From: Streptomyces sp. WM4235
GTDB lineage: Bacteria > Actinomycetota > Actinomycetes > Streptomycetales > Streptomycetaceae
Assembly (NCBI RefSeq): GCF_001279725.1
Contig: NZ_LGDE01000425.1
Span: forward strand, 62,001 to 126,000
Reading direction: 5' to 3'
DNA length: 64,000 nucleotides
Part shown: piece after piece, positions 26,216-33,840 of the stretch
Layout of the letters: each line of letters begins with the position of its first letter
Position numbering within the stretch: position 1 is the first letter of the stretch
Position numbers and translations under genes: made by a program
The notes under the pieces: model-generated
Seen by the model: the letters and a program-made list of their open reading frames with translations, nothing else
Databases searched by the model: none
Told to the model about the DNA's origin: nothing

Positions 26216-26662
26216 ATGAGCACGGCGATGGTGAACGCCGAGGCCGAGGCCGAGATACTCGCCGAACTCCGGCGGCTGAGGGCCCGCCTCCCCCAACTCA
26301 CCGGTGCCCTCGCGGCGAGCGTGGACGGTCTGGTGCTCGCCCACGACAGCGCCGCCACCGAGGCCGAGTCCGTCGCGGCCCTGACCGCCGCCGCACTCGG
26401 TGTCGCCCGGCGACTGAGCGACAGCACCGGCCAAGGCGGATTCCGCGAACTGCTGGTGCGCGGCGAATCCGGCTACATCGCCACCTACGCCGCGGGCGAG
26501 GCGGCCGTCCTCACGCTGATCGCCGAACCGCGCGTCAATGTCGGCCGACTCCACCTGGAGGCCCGCCGATCCAGCCTGCGCATCACCGAGCTCATCGAGC
26601 ACAGCCTCGGCCGACGAGGCCCGGTGGCACCGCCGATGCCCACGCAGGCTCCGTCGACCTGA
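26216..26662 (+). CDS. Roadblock/LC7 domain protein (MglB/CvnB type)
   Basis: A 148-residue protein with a standard roadblock domain (about 20-125): a long amphipathic helix, A-A-S-V-D-G-L-V-L-A-H-D, a second helix, strands F-R-E-L-L-V-R-G and G-Y-I-A-T-Y, and a final helix. It is close to the CvnB proteins of Streptomyces conservons and to MglB, the GTPase-activating partner of MglA. I chose the ATG at 26216 for its strong AAAGGAGG site (26200-26207); an in-frame GTG at 26141 overlaps the previous stop. The usual conservon partners (sensor kinase-like protein, DUF742 protein, GTPase) are missing. Confidence 0.8.
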   Translation: MSTAMVNAEAEAEILAELRRLRARLPQLTGALAASVDGLVLAHDSAATEAESVAALTAAALGVARRLSDSTGQGGFRELLVRGESGYIATYAAGEAAVLTLIAEPRVNVGRLHLEARRSSLRITELIEHSLGRRGPVAPPMPTQAPST

Positions 26663-26735
26663 GCCGCACACCCCCACCGACCACTGACACGAACAGCAGA
26701 ACCCCGGACAGTCACCGAAGAAAGAGGAACCTCTC

Positions 26736-27110
26736 ATGGCCACTGTGGAAACCGCCCTCAAGGAAGCCACCACCGTCATCGACGGCGCGCTCGGAGCGGC
26801 GCTGGTCGACTACGGAAGCGGCATGGCGCTCGGCACCATCGGCGGGGGCAAGGACCTCGACCTGGCCGTCGCCGCGGCGGGCAACACCGACGTGGTGCGC
26901 GCCAAGGTGCGCACGATGGAGATGCTCGGACTCCAGGACGAGATCGAGGACATCCTCATCACCCTCGGCGGGCAGTACCACCTGATCCGACTCATGAAGG
27001 CGAGGGGTTCCAGCGGATTCTTCCTCTATCTCGCGCTCGACCGGGGTCGGGCGAACCTCGCCATGGCCCGGCACCAACTGAAGAAGATCGAAGCCGATCT
27101 GGAGATCTGA
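26736..27110 (+). CDS. Roadblock/LC7-like protein, paralogue of the first
   Basis: A 124-residue protein of one roadblock-like domain, paralogous to the protein at 24952 but without its acidic loop. Conserved blocks are G-A-A-L-V-D-Y-G-S-G-M-A-L-G-T (about 18-33), I-E-D-I-L-I-T, Y-H-L-I-R and L-D-R-G-R-A-N-L-A-M-A-R-H. It has no signal or membrane segment. AGAGGAA precedes the ATG. It is the last gene of the four-gene module and a hairpin follows it. It probably forms homo- or heterodimers with its paralogue; the signal read by the module is unknown. Confidence 0.7.
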   Translation: MATVETALKEATTVIDGALGAALVDYGSGMALGTIGGGKDLDLAVAAAGNTDVVRAKVRTMEMLGLQDEIEDILITLGGQYHLIRLMKARGSSGFFLYLALDRGRANLAMARHQLKKIEADLEI

Positions 27111-27140
27111 CGGTCCCCGGGCAGGCCGCGACGGCGCGGT

Positions 27141-27170
27141 GGCGGACGGCGCGATGTGCTGCCGTCCGCC
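27141..27170 (+). terminator. Terminator of the roadblock module
   Basis: Perfect 10-bp stem (27141-27150 with 27161-27170) with a 10-base loop, 31 bases after the last stop codon. Confidence 0.6.
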
Positions 27171-27305
27171 CCGGCGGCGCCTGGCCCACAGGGGTGAGAT
27201 CCGGAGCGACGTGAACCCGTCCTGCGCCCACCGATGAGTTTCGGGCGCGGGGTCGGTCTGTATGTGCGGGACCGTGTCCCTCACCGCACGACTCTGGAGG
27301 CAGTC

Positions 27306-27788
27306 ATGACCAGCAACCCGTTCACCACGTGCCTGTGGTTCGACGGCCGGGCCGAAGAGGCCGCCGACTTCTACCTGTCCGTCTTCAAGGACGGCCGGAT
27401 CGGCCGGATCGGCCGCTACACCGAGGCCGGCCCCGGGCCGGTCGGCGAGGTGATGGTGGTCGAGTTCGAGATCAACGGCCAGAGGTTCATCGGCCTCAAC
27501 GGCGGCCCCCAGTTCCCCTTCACCGAGGCCGTCTCCTTCCAGATCCCCTGCGCCGACGACGCGGAGGCGGACTACTACTACGAGGCCCTGACCAGGGACG
27601 GCGGCCAGGAGTCGGCCTGCGGGTGGGTCAAGGACAAGTTCGGCCTGTCCTGGCAGGTCACCCCCACCGAGGCCATCGACCTGATCAGCGACCCGGACCC
27701 GGGCCGAGCCGCCCGGGCCAGTGCCGCCATGCTCCGGATGAAGAAGCTCGACGTCGCGGAGATGCGGCGGGCGGCCGACGCCGGGTAG
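27306..27788 (+). CDS. VOC/PhnB-like glyoxalase-fold protein
   Basis: A 160-residue vicinal-oxygen-chelate protein of the PhnB/3-dmu-9_3-mt group: F-T-T-C-L-W-F-D-G-R-A-E-E-A-A-x-F-Y at the start, G-Q-R-F-I-G-L-N-G-G-P, then C-G-W-V-K-D-K-F-G-L-S-W-Q. Members of this group share the glyoxalase/bleomycin-resistance fold but few have a known activity, and the old methyltransferase label is misleading. GGAGG precedes the ATG. It converges on the sirtuin gene with ten bases between stops. Confidence 0.85.
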   Translation: MTSNPFTTCLWFDGRAEEAADFYLSVFKDGRIGRIGRYTEAGPGPVGEVMVVEFEINGQRFIGLNGGPQFPFTEAVSFQIPCADDAEADYYYEALTRDGGQESACGWVKDKFGLSWQVTPTEAIDLISDPDPGRAARASAAMLRMKKLDVAEMRRAADAG

Positions 27789-27798
27789 CGGAAGTGGG

Positions 27799-28527
27799 CT
27801 ACCGGGCGGCGATCCGCGCCAAGAGTTCCGGGAGGGCGGTCCCGATCGGTTCGCGGATCACCTCGTCGGCGAGGGAGTCGTACGGCGTCTCCTGCGCGTT
27901 CACGATGATCAGGCGGGCCCCCGCCTCCGCGGCCATCGCGGCCAGCGAGGCGGCGGGCTGCACCTGGAGCGTCGAGCCGACCGCGATGAACACGTCACAC
28001 CCCTTCGCCACGGCCATCGCCTGCCCCAGCACCTCGGGGTCCAGCCGCTGGCCGAACATCACCGTGGCGGGCTTCTGGATCCCACCGCAGAGCGGACAGG
28101 CGGGATCCGGGTCCCCTCCGGCGACCCGGGCCAGCGCCTCCTCCATGGTGGAACGGGCCCGGCACCCGGTGCAGAGCACCGATCGGGCCGTTCCGTGCAG
28201 CTCGAACACCTTGCGTTCCGGCAGTCCGGCGAGCTGGTGCAGTCCGTCCACGTTCTGGGTGAGGACGCGCACCGGTGTACCACCGCGCTCCAAGGCGGCC
28301 ACGGCCAGGTGCGCGGCGTTGGGGCGCGCGTCGAGCGCCCCCATCTCGGCGCGCATCAGCCAGGAGCGACGTCGGATCTCCGGATCGGCCATGTAGTGCG
28401 AGTAGGTCACGAGTTTCTCGGCGTCGGGTTCCCGCCGCCACAGGCCCTGCGGTCCCCGGTAGTCCGGAATCCCGGAGTCGGTGGACATTCCTGCCCCGCT
28501 GAACACGGCGACGAGTGATTTCCCCAT
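27799..28527 (-). CDS. cobB: NAD-dependent protein deacylase, sirtuin family
   Basis: A 242-residue class III sirtuin. It has the NAD-binding G-A-G-M-S-x-x-S-G-I-P-D-Y-R motif at residues 11-24, T-Q-N-V-D-G-L-H, the catalytic His in the F-E-L-H-G-T motif, a four-Cys zinc site (C-T-G-C and C-P-L-C), and G-S-T-L-Q-V-Q-P. It removes acetyl or other acyl groups from lysines using NAD, for example on acetyl-CoA synthetase. Streptomycetes have more than one sirtuin, so the symbol is by family. The ATG at 28527 is six bases after TAGGGT, so the mRNA may be leaderless. Confidence 0.92.
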   Translation of the reverse strand: MGKSLVAVFSGAGMSTDSGIPDYRGPQGLWRREPDAEKLVTYSHYMADPEIRRRSWLMRAEMGALDARPNAAHLAVAALERGGTPVRVLTQNVDGLHQLAGLPERKVFELHGTARSVLCTGCRARSTMEEALARVAGGDPDPACPLCGGIQKPATVMFGQRLDPEVLGQAMAVAKGCDVFIAVGSTLQVQPAASLAAMAAEAGARLIIVNAQETPYDSLADEVIREPIGTALPELLARIAAR

Positions 28528-28533
28528 GCCGCG

Positions 28534-28539
28534 ACCCTA
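28534..28539 (-). promoter_or_regulatory. -10 hexamer for a leaderless sirtuin transcript
   Basis: TAGGGT on the minus strand, six bases before the ATG at 28527. Confidence 0.45.
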
Positions 28540-28717
28540 CGTACGGTCCACCGCCCGACGCGACCGGATTCCGCGCCGTCGCCCACCACCCCGTGACGGG
28601 GGCGGTGGTACGGCCTGCGGCCGAAAGGGGCGGTTCTCGGCCGAATCCGGCCCCCACTGGGGTGAGGCCCGGCCGCGTCCCTCCGCTTGGGCACGGGCGG
28701 GCGGCTACAAACCGGAC

Positions 28718-29161
28718 ATGACGCTCACCCCCCGCCTCACCGGCGCCCTCCTGCTCTCCCTGCTCGCGCTGCCGGCCCCGGCCCTCGCGGCCCCCGCGCC
28801 GGCTCCGGCCCCCGGCCCCGCCGTCGCCGCCGGGCCGCACCGGCACTCGGCCGCGGAGATCAGCCGCTTCCTCACCGTCTTCTACGGCAAGCACGGTCCC
28901 TCCCGGTACGGCCGGGAGCATCGCGTCTCGCAGGTGCTGAAGGACAAGCAGCGGGACAACCCAGAGAGCGACGTGCTGCTCTGCGCACAGGGGCAGCCCC
29001 GCACCATCGGCGTCGGCGCGGTCACGGTCGCCGCGTCCGCGGGCGTCGGCTGGGCGACCGTCACCACCGGCTGGGACTCCGAGCACACCGACACCTTCAC
29101 CGCGTACGTACGGCTCGACTCCCAGCCGATCCGGCTCGACGACGTGATCTGCGCGGGCTGA
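28718..29161 (+). CDS. Secreted hypothetical protein
   Basis: A 147-residue protein with a Sec signal peptide (about 1-25, ending A-L-A-A-P) and a Pro/Ala linker. The mature part (about 45-147) has the segment I-S-R-F-L-x-x-F-Y-x-x-H-G-P-S and two Cys residues that could form a disulfide (LLCAQG and the terminal ICAG). I do not recognise a catalytic motif. TACAAA lies six bases before the ATG and no ribosome site is visible, so translation may be leaderless. The divergent neighbour is the sirtuin gene. Function is unknown. Confidence 0.65.
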   Translation: MTLTPRLTGALLLSLLALPAPALAAPAPAPAPGPAVAAGPHRHSAAEISRFLTVFYGKHGPSRYGREHRVSQVLKDKQRDNPESDVLLCAQGQPRTIGVGAVTVAASAGVGWATVTTGWDSEHTDTFTAYVRLDSQPIRLDDVICAG

Positions 29162-29191
29162 CCCCCGCGCGCGTCTGGTACAACACCGGGC

Positions 29192-30034
29192 ATGACGGGA
29201 TTCGAGATCGGCGGCGCGAGCGCCGCCGACATGGAAATGATCCGCGCCTGGGCCGACGAGGAGGGCTGGAATCCGGGTGACACCGACCGCTTCGCCTTCG
29301 CGGTCGCCGATCCCGACGGCTTCCTCGTCGGCCGGCTCGACGGTGAACCGGTGGCCTGCGTCTCCGCCGTGCGTTACGGCACGGGCTTCGGCTTCATCGG
29401 CTTCTACATCGCCCGTCCACGGGTCCGCGGCCAGGGCTACGGCATCCGACTGTGGAAGGCCGCCATGAGTCGACTCGACGGCCGCCTCGTGGGGCTGGAC
29501 GGAGTGGTCGAGCAGCAGGACAACTACCGCAGGTCCGGGTTCCGTCCGGCCTGGAACAACGTCCGCCACGAGGGCGTGCCGCAGGCCGGGGACGACGGCG
29601 GGGTGCGCGTCGTGGACGCCGCCACCCTCCCCTTCTCCCGACTCGCCGCCTACGACCGGAAGTTCTTCCCCGAACCGCGCGACGCCTTCCTGTCCGCGTG
29701 GACGGGGCTGCCGGGCCGCACGGCCCTCGCCGCCGTCCGGGACGGGCAGGTCGAGGGACTCGGCGTGGTCCGGCCGTGCAGCGGGGCCTCCCGCGTCGGA
29801 CCCCTGTACGCGGCCACGCCGGAGGTGGCCGCCGCCCTGCTGCGGCGGCTCGCCGAGCACGCCCCCGGCGGGGAGATCGCCGTGGACGTGCCCGACGCGA
29901 ACCCGACGGCCACCGCCCTGCTGGCCGCGCTGGGACTGGTCCCGACCTTCGAGGCCGCACGGATGTACACGGGGCCGGCGCCCACGGTCGACCTGCCGGG
30001 ACTGTACGGTGTCGCGAGTCTCGAACTGGGCTGA
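29192..30034 (+). CDS. Two-domain GNAT acetyltransferase
   Basis: A 280-residue protein of two GNAT-like halves. The first (about 1-130) has the acetyl-CoA motif R-P-R-V-R-G-Q-G-Y-G in GNAT position. The second (about 135-275) is of the YitH/HsdE type with a short R-x-x-x-x-G-P-L-Y strand. Such pairs acetylate small amines or protein N-termini; the substrate cannot be predicted. TACAAC lies seven bases before the ATG and there is no ribosome site. It may be co-expressed with the following SEL1 gene, though a promoter overlaps its stop codon. Confidence 0.82.
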   Translation: MTGFEIGGASAADMEMIRAWADEEGWNPGDTDRFAFAVADPDGFLVGRLDGEPVACVSAVRYGTGFGFIGFYIARPRVRGQGYGIRLWKAAMSRLDGRLVGLDGVVEQQDNYRRSGFRPAWNNVRHEGVPQAGDDGGVRVVDAATLPFSRLAAYDRKFFPEPRDAFLSAWTGLPGRTALAAVRDGQVEGLGVVRPCSGASRVGPLYAATPEVAAALLRRLAEHAPGGEIAVDVPDANPTATALLAALGLVPTFEAARMYTGPAPTVDLPGLYGVASLELG

Positions 30035-30058
30035 CAGCGAAGGGGAGTTCGCCTAGTC
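30031..30058 (+). promoter_or_regulatory. Promoter of the SEL1-like gene
   Basis: CTGACA (30031-30036), a 16-base spacer and TAGTCT (30053-30058). The -35 overlaps the stop codon of the GNAT gene. Transcription would begin near 30065. Confidence 0.4.
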
Positions 30059-30095
30059 TGCGCGGGTCCGCAGAGATCGGTCCGAGGGAGACACC

Positions 30096-30545
30096 GTGTC
30101 GTTCCTGCTCCTGCTCGTTGCCGCCGTACTGAGCATCCTCGGATGGATCAACGACAACGACGGCCTGAGCGAAGCCGGTTGGGTGGTCTGGGCGATCGGC
30201 ATCCTCCTGCTCATCCTGCGATGGCGTCGCAACCGCCGGAAGTTCGCGTCCGTGGAACATGCGCGGGCCGCCGCCGAGGCGGGAGACCCCCGGGCGATGC
30301 GGGCCCTCGCCTCGATCCACAAACTGGGCGAGGACTACACCGAGGCGGAGCGGCTGCTCCGCTCGGCGATCACGCTGGGCGACGTGGAGGCCATGTGGGA
30401 CATGGGGCGGCTCGTCGACCTCCGGGACGGACTCCCGGAGGCCGAACCGTGGTTCAGGATGGCCGCCGAGCACGGCCACTTCTTCGCGAAGCGGATGTTC
30501 CGTCCTGGACACGCCTTCAACATGGACGGCCAGAGCCCCTTGTGA
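30096..30545 (+). CDS. Membrane-anchored SEL1/TPR-like protein
   Basis: A 149-residue protein. Two hydrophobic segments at the N-terminus (about 2-20 and 25-42) form a hairpin anchor, followed by basic W-R-R-N-R-R-K. The remainder holds SEL1-like repeats: A-E-A-G-D-P-R-A-M-R-A-L-A, the E-A-E-R-L-L-R-S-A helix, and A-E-P-W-F-R-M-A-A-E-H-G. SEL1 repeats mediate protein contacts. The GTG start has GAGGGAG upstream. The partner is unknown. Confidence 0.75.
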   Translation: MSFLLLLVAAVLSILGWINDNDGLSEAGWVVWAIGILLLILRWRRNRRKFASVEHARAAAEAGDPRAMRALASIHKLGEDYTEAERLLRSAITLGDVEAMWDMGRLVDLRDGLPEAEPWFRMAAEHGHFFAKRMFRPGHAFNMDGQSPL

Positions 30546-30546
30546 A

Positions 30547-30575
30547 CCGGGCGGCGGTCGCACGACGCCGCCCGG
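30547..30575. terminator. Bidirectional hairpin terminator
   Basis: Perfect 10-bp stem (30547-30556 with 30566-30575) and a 9-base loop between the converging SEL1 and inhibitor genes. Confidence 0.65.
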
Positions 30576-30589
30576 ACCGGGCGTCGGAC

Positions 30590-31033
30590 TCAGATGCCGA
30601 ACAGGACGCCCGTGCTGTTGCGCAGGCCGCACGGGTTGCCGAACGTGTACGTGTAACTGAGCCGGCGCCCCTCCCAGACCCCGTCGGCGGTGACCGTCAT
30701 CGGGTTCCACTCCCTGGTACACGCGGCGTCCGCGCGCGGTTCGGCGAGTGCGTCCAGCGCACGCCCGTTCGCCCGTAACTCGGCGCAGGCGGCGACCGGG
30801 TCCGGGTGCGTGCCGCTCGGCCGCGGCGCGCACACCAGCGTCACCGCGCGCAGCACCGTACCCCGGTCGGCGTCCGCGCCGGCCGTGACGCTGACCACGA
30901 GCGCGGAGGGCGCGTACATGCTCTCCGTGCCGGCGGGTGCGGCGTCGGCGGCTCCTGAGCCGACCAGCGCGGTGAGGGCGGTGAGCGCCATGGCGCCGGT
31001 GGCCAGTCCCAGATTCCTGGTGATGGACCGCAT
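30590..31033 (-). CDS. Streptomyces subtilisin inhibitor-like protease inhibitor (SSI family)
   Basis: A 147-residue secreted inhibitor. The signal peptide (1-32) ends A-D-A-A-P. The mature domain matches SSI: A-P-S-A-L-V-V-S-V at its start, four Cys residues for two disulfides, and D-G-V-W-E-G-R-R-L-S-Y. The reactive loop reads C-T-R-E, giving Arg at P1, so trypsin-like proteases are the expected targets. SSI proteins form dimers and restrain secreted proteases during development. Leu86 is encoded by TTA (30776-30778), a direct link to the bldA tRNA. GAGGAG precedes the ATG. Confidence 0.93.
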   Translation of the reverse strand: MRSITRNLGLATGAMALTALTALVGSGAADAAPAGTESMYAPSALVVSVTAGADADRGTVLRAVTLVCAPRPSGTHPDPVAACAELRANGRALDALAEPRADAACTREWNPMTVTADGVWEGRRLSYTYTFGNPCGLRNSTGVLFGI

Positions 31034-31375
31034 TTCGAACACTCCTCGGGTGGTTGCTTCGGATAGCGGACGTGAGTCTTGCCCATGTGAGACGGGCACG
31101 CCCGTTCGTACCGCAGTTTCGCGTCACTGATCGTGATCGCATGAGTGCAGTCCGCAGCGATGCCGAGGTGTTGACCTGTGGGGGAGCGAACCGCCGAATC
31201 GGCCGAAGACGCCCCTGAAACAACCCTGAAACACGCGGAACGAGGCCTCAAGGAGGGCTGGCGCCACCCTCGGACCCGCCTCTGCCCCGCTGTTCAGTGC
31301 CGGAACCGACGCCCGCGCCGAAGGGCGCCCGCGCGCGACCGGAGTCGCGGGCGGGCGCCCCTGGGGCGGGCCGGT
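31034..31375. other. 342-base intergenic region
   Basis: It contains the terminator of the next gene (31323-31360) and the upstream region of the SSI-like gene (about 31034-31180), which is less GC-rich. I see no open frame of note and no clear promoter pair. Confidence 0.45.
31323..31360 (-). terminator. Terminator of the I36-like inhibitor gene
   Basis: A 17-bp stem with one mismatch (31323-31339 with 31344-31360) and a 4-base loop, 15 bases after the stop codon at 31376. Confidence 0.75.
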
Positions 31376-31819
31376 TCAGCAGGCGTCGACCCAGTCGTGC
31401 GAGGCCACGTTGTCGTTGACCGGGAGGCCCTGCCCCTTGCCGGGGGCGGTGAACACGGTCCCGGCGGCGTTCAGGTCCGGGATCGACTGGCCCTGCTGGA
31501 GACACACCCAGGACCCGTGCATGTCGAGGTTGAAGAACAGCCGGACATCCTCCTGGCGGCCGGGGTAGCCGTTGTTCCACACGTCGGACACCTCGTTCCG
31601 GCAACCTGCCCAGTTGGCGTTCTTCTTGTCCCAGCGGCAGTGCCGGCCACCCGCGTGGTGGTGCTGCCAGGCGTACAGGAAACCGGTGGGCTCGGCCGCC
31701 CGGGCGGCGCTCGCGGTGGAGGCGGGTGCGACCGGCTCGGCCGCCCCCGACCCCGCCGACACCAGGGTCATCGTGGCCGCGAAGATCAGGCCGACGGGCA
31801 GGACGCGCAACGTTCGCAT
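31376..31819 (-). CDS. Secreted peptidase inhibitor family I36-like protein
   Basis: A 147-residue secreted protein. A signal peptide (about 1-26) and an Ala-rich pro-region precede a small domain with four Cys residues and the motif pair H-C-R-W-D-K-K and D-V-W-N-N-G-Y. It has the look of actinomycete I36 (SMI-like) metalloprotease inhibitors, which are secreted beta-gamma-crystallin-like proteins. The ending D-W-V-D-A-C is typical of the group. It neighbours the SSI-like inhibitor, so two inhibitor classes are encoded side by side. The inhibitory role is inferred from the family. Confidence 0.7.
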   Translation of the reverse strand: MRTLRVLPVGLIFAATMTLVSAGSGAAEPVAPASTASAARAAEPTGFLYAWQHHHAGGRHCRWDKKNANWAGCRNEVSDVWNNGYPGRQEDVRLFFNLDMHGSWVCLQQGQSIPDLNAAGTVFTAPGKGQGLPVNDNVASHDWVDAC

Positions 31820-31892
31820 GAGGGTTCACACTTTCTGTCGGTTCACGCCGCCTCGTGCGGCGTGGGGTCGGTCACGGCGCCGGCGGCGCCGG

Positions 31893-32825
31893 TCAGTGCT
31901 CCGTCCGGCCGCCGAGGACGGCCCGGGCCCGCGGCAGCGCCGCCGCCTCCAGCCGGTCCTTCTCGGCGACGGCACGGTGGTGTTCCGCCCGCAGCGCCGC
32001 CGCGTGCAACTCGTCCAGCCGCCCGGCCGTGGCGGACAACCCGGACCGCTCCGCGCACCGCACCTCGGCACGTGCCAGGGCCCGTTCGCGGCCCGGTGAC
32101 ATCGCCGTGGCGGGCGACAGGGCCGCCGCCCGGGTACGGGCGGGGTCCGGGTACCGGTACCCCGACTCCCGCATGCACCGGGCCCACGCCCGGACGCCGT
32201 CGGCGTACCGGGGATCGGCCAGGACCCGCCCCCTGCGGATCGCGTCGAGGGCGTGGACGGTCGTCGAGGCCTGGAACCAGGCCCGGAGATCGCCGTAGAG
32301 CTCCCGCTGCGCCCCGGACACGCACCCCCGGTCACTGCGCCGGACCACCCCGCCCGTCGGGAGGGCGGCCCGGACCCCGTCGGGGCCGGGACCGTTCGCG
32401 GCGAGGAGGGCGAGCGCCTTGCGCCCCGCGGGCAGGGACGCGAAGTAGCCCCGATTGGGATCCCGCACCGCCAGATCGCGCCGGCGACGCTCCAGGTCGC
32501 TCCCGTAGCCGTGGGCGCCGGCCCAGGCCGGCTCGGTCAGGACGTAGGGGAACGCCCGCTCGACGGACGGCGGATCGTCGTCGGGGACCGGGTGGTAGTC
32601 GAACCCCGCCCGGCGCATGCACGCGCGCAGCAGCCACTGCTCCGCGTCGTGCAACAGGCGGGCGGTCTCGGTGGTGGTCCGGGCGGGTCCGATGCCGTGA
32701 GGAACACGCGGGCCGTTCTCGGCGGCCGGGGAACAGCCGGTGAGCGCGGCGGACGCCACCACCACGACGAGCGCGCCGGCCGTCAGGGCGGCCCGGGTGC
32801 GGGCACGCGAGGGCACGAAGGGCAT
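31893..32825 (-). CDS. Putative lipoprotein of unknown function
   Basis: A 310-residue protein with a lipoprotein signal: basic head, hydrophobic core and lipobox L-T-G-C at residues 28-31. The mature part is helical, with two similar segments containing C-M-R-R-A-G-F-D-Y and C-M-R-E-S-G-Y-R-Y followed by Pro, so it may be an internal duplication. A third Cys pair may form disulfides. It lies in a run of surface or secreted proteins on the same strand. Function is unknown. Confidence 0.75.
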   Translation of the reverse strand: MPFVPSRARTRAALTAGALVVVVASAALTGCSPAAENGPRVPHGIGPARTTTETARLLHDAEQWLLRACMRRAGFDYHPVPDDDPPSVERAFPYVLTEPAWAGAHGYGSDLERRRRDLAVRDPNRGYFASLPAGRKALALLAANGPGPDGVRAALPTGGVVRRSDRGCVSGAQRELYGDLRAWFQASTTVHALDAIRRGRVLADPRYADGVRAWARCMRESGYRYPDPARTRAAALSPATAMSPGRERALARAEVRCAERSGLSATAGRLDELHAAALRAEHHRAVAEKDRLEAAALPRARAVLGGRTEH

Positions 32826-32871
32826 GTCGGCTCCGGAACTGCGTGATCGGACCGGTGGGAGGCAGGTCGGG

Positions 32872-32902
32872 ACGGGCCCCGGCGCCGGTCGCCGGGGCCC
32901 GT
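32872..32902 (-). terminator. Terminator of the NlpC/P60-like gene
   Basis: Perfect 13-bp stem (32872-32884 with 32890-32902) and a 5-base loop, eight bases after the stop codon. Confidence 0.7.
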
Positions 32903-32910
32903 GCGGCGGA

Positions 32911-33522
32911 TCAGCCGGTGATGTTGACGGGCCGGTGCGCGTGGTAGCCGTCGCGCCCGTTCACCCCGTACGAGTGCTGCTTGAACCGGGTTCCGACGCC
33001 GCCCGCCTGCTCGTAGGACTTGTAGGCGGTGTGCCCGCTGTTGCTCCAGCCGGCGAAGATGACCACGTGCCGAAGGTCGGCACTGTTGCTGTTCGCCTTC
33101 AGGACCAGGTCACCGGGGGCCAGGTCCTTCATGGCGATCCGCCGGGTGAAGCCGTTGTTCTTGAGTCCCACCGTGTTGGGACCCGGCGCCGGCAGCCGCA
33201 GGGTCATGGAGACGTATCCCGAGCAGTCTTGGCGGAAGCCGTCCTTCCAACGCTTGACCTGGCTGTACGGGACCGGTCGGCCGTTGTTCGCCGTCAGCCA
33301 GGTCTTCGCCCGGGCCAGTACCTGCGCCCGGCTCACGCCGGGCGCACGGACCGCCGCGCTCCCGGCCTGTTCGACCTGCCCGGCGGCGGACCGCGCCGTG
33401 ACCGCGGCCGAGGCGGGCGGCTGGGCCGCCGGCGCGGCCGGGGCGGTCAAGGCGACCGATCCGGCACAGACCAGCGCGGTCAGCGCAGCCATGCCCCAAC
33501 GGCCGGTCATGTTCTTGGACAT
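32911..33522 (-). CDS. Secreted NlpC/P60-like amidase/peptidase
   Basis: A 203-residue secreted protein. The signal peptide spans about 1-33 (A-P-A-A-P-A-A-Q). The domain has the catalytic Cys in D-C-S-G-Y-V-S-M (about residue 100) and the His in L-R-H-V-V-I-F-A-G, in NlpC/P60 order, with A-P-G-D-L-V-L between them. Such enzymes cut peptidoglycan stem peptides or related amides. It is shorter than usual and has no cell-wall anchor. GGGAG precedes the ATG at 33522. The divergent gene is the HTH-ricin regulator, which could control it. Confidence 0.82.
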   Translation of the reverse strand: MSKNMTGRWGMAALTALVCAGSVALTAPAAPAAQPPASAAVTARSAAGQVEQAGSAAVRAPGVSRAQVLARAKTWLTANNGRPVPYSQVKRWKDGFRQDCSGYVSMTLRLPAPGPNTVGLKNNGFTRRIAMKDLAPGDLVLKANSNSADLRHVVIFAGWSNSGHTAYKSYEQAGGVGTRFKQHSYGVNGRDGYHAHRPVNITG

Positions 33523-33840
33523 CGTTACTCCCAGTTCGTACAAGGGGTGATGGGCCGGTCCGCGTGGCGGGGCACTGTGCCCCGCTCGTCCGGGTGGCTT
33601 GGAGCCGCCCGTCGAGGGCGCCACACATCGGTGCCGGGGAAGCGCGAACGCTTCCACCCGGACCGCGGAGCCGATGCGTCAGAGTCTGTGGCGGCCCGTC
33701 AGGCCTCCGCAAGGTTGTCCCGTTTGCTTCGGGGATGTCGGGATCTCTAAGGTTCTGACCTGCTGGGACATGAATGTCCCGGGACAGGGGGACGGCCTCT
33801 TGGGGAAGCGTGTGCCGTCCGTGCGGAGAAGGGGGCCTTC
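33523..33840. other. 318-base divergent intergenic region
   Basis: It separates the NlpC/P60-like gene from the HTH-ricin gene. It holds the inverted repeat at 33765-33780 and a short AT-richer patch near 33710-33770. No gene was seen. Confidence 0.45.
33765..33780. promoter_or_regulatory. Operator candidate upstream of the HTH-ricin gene
   Basis: GGGACAT and ATGTCCC form a perfect 7-bp inverted repeat with a 2-base spacer; a third GGGACA half-site follows at 33781-33786. It lies 60 bases before the ATG at 33841. Confidence 0.45.
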
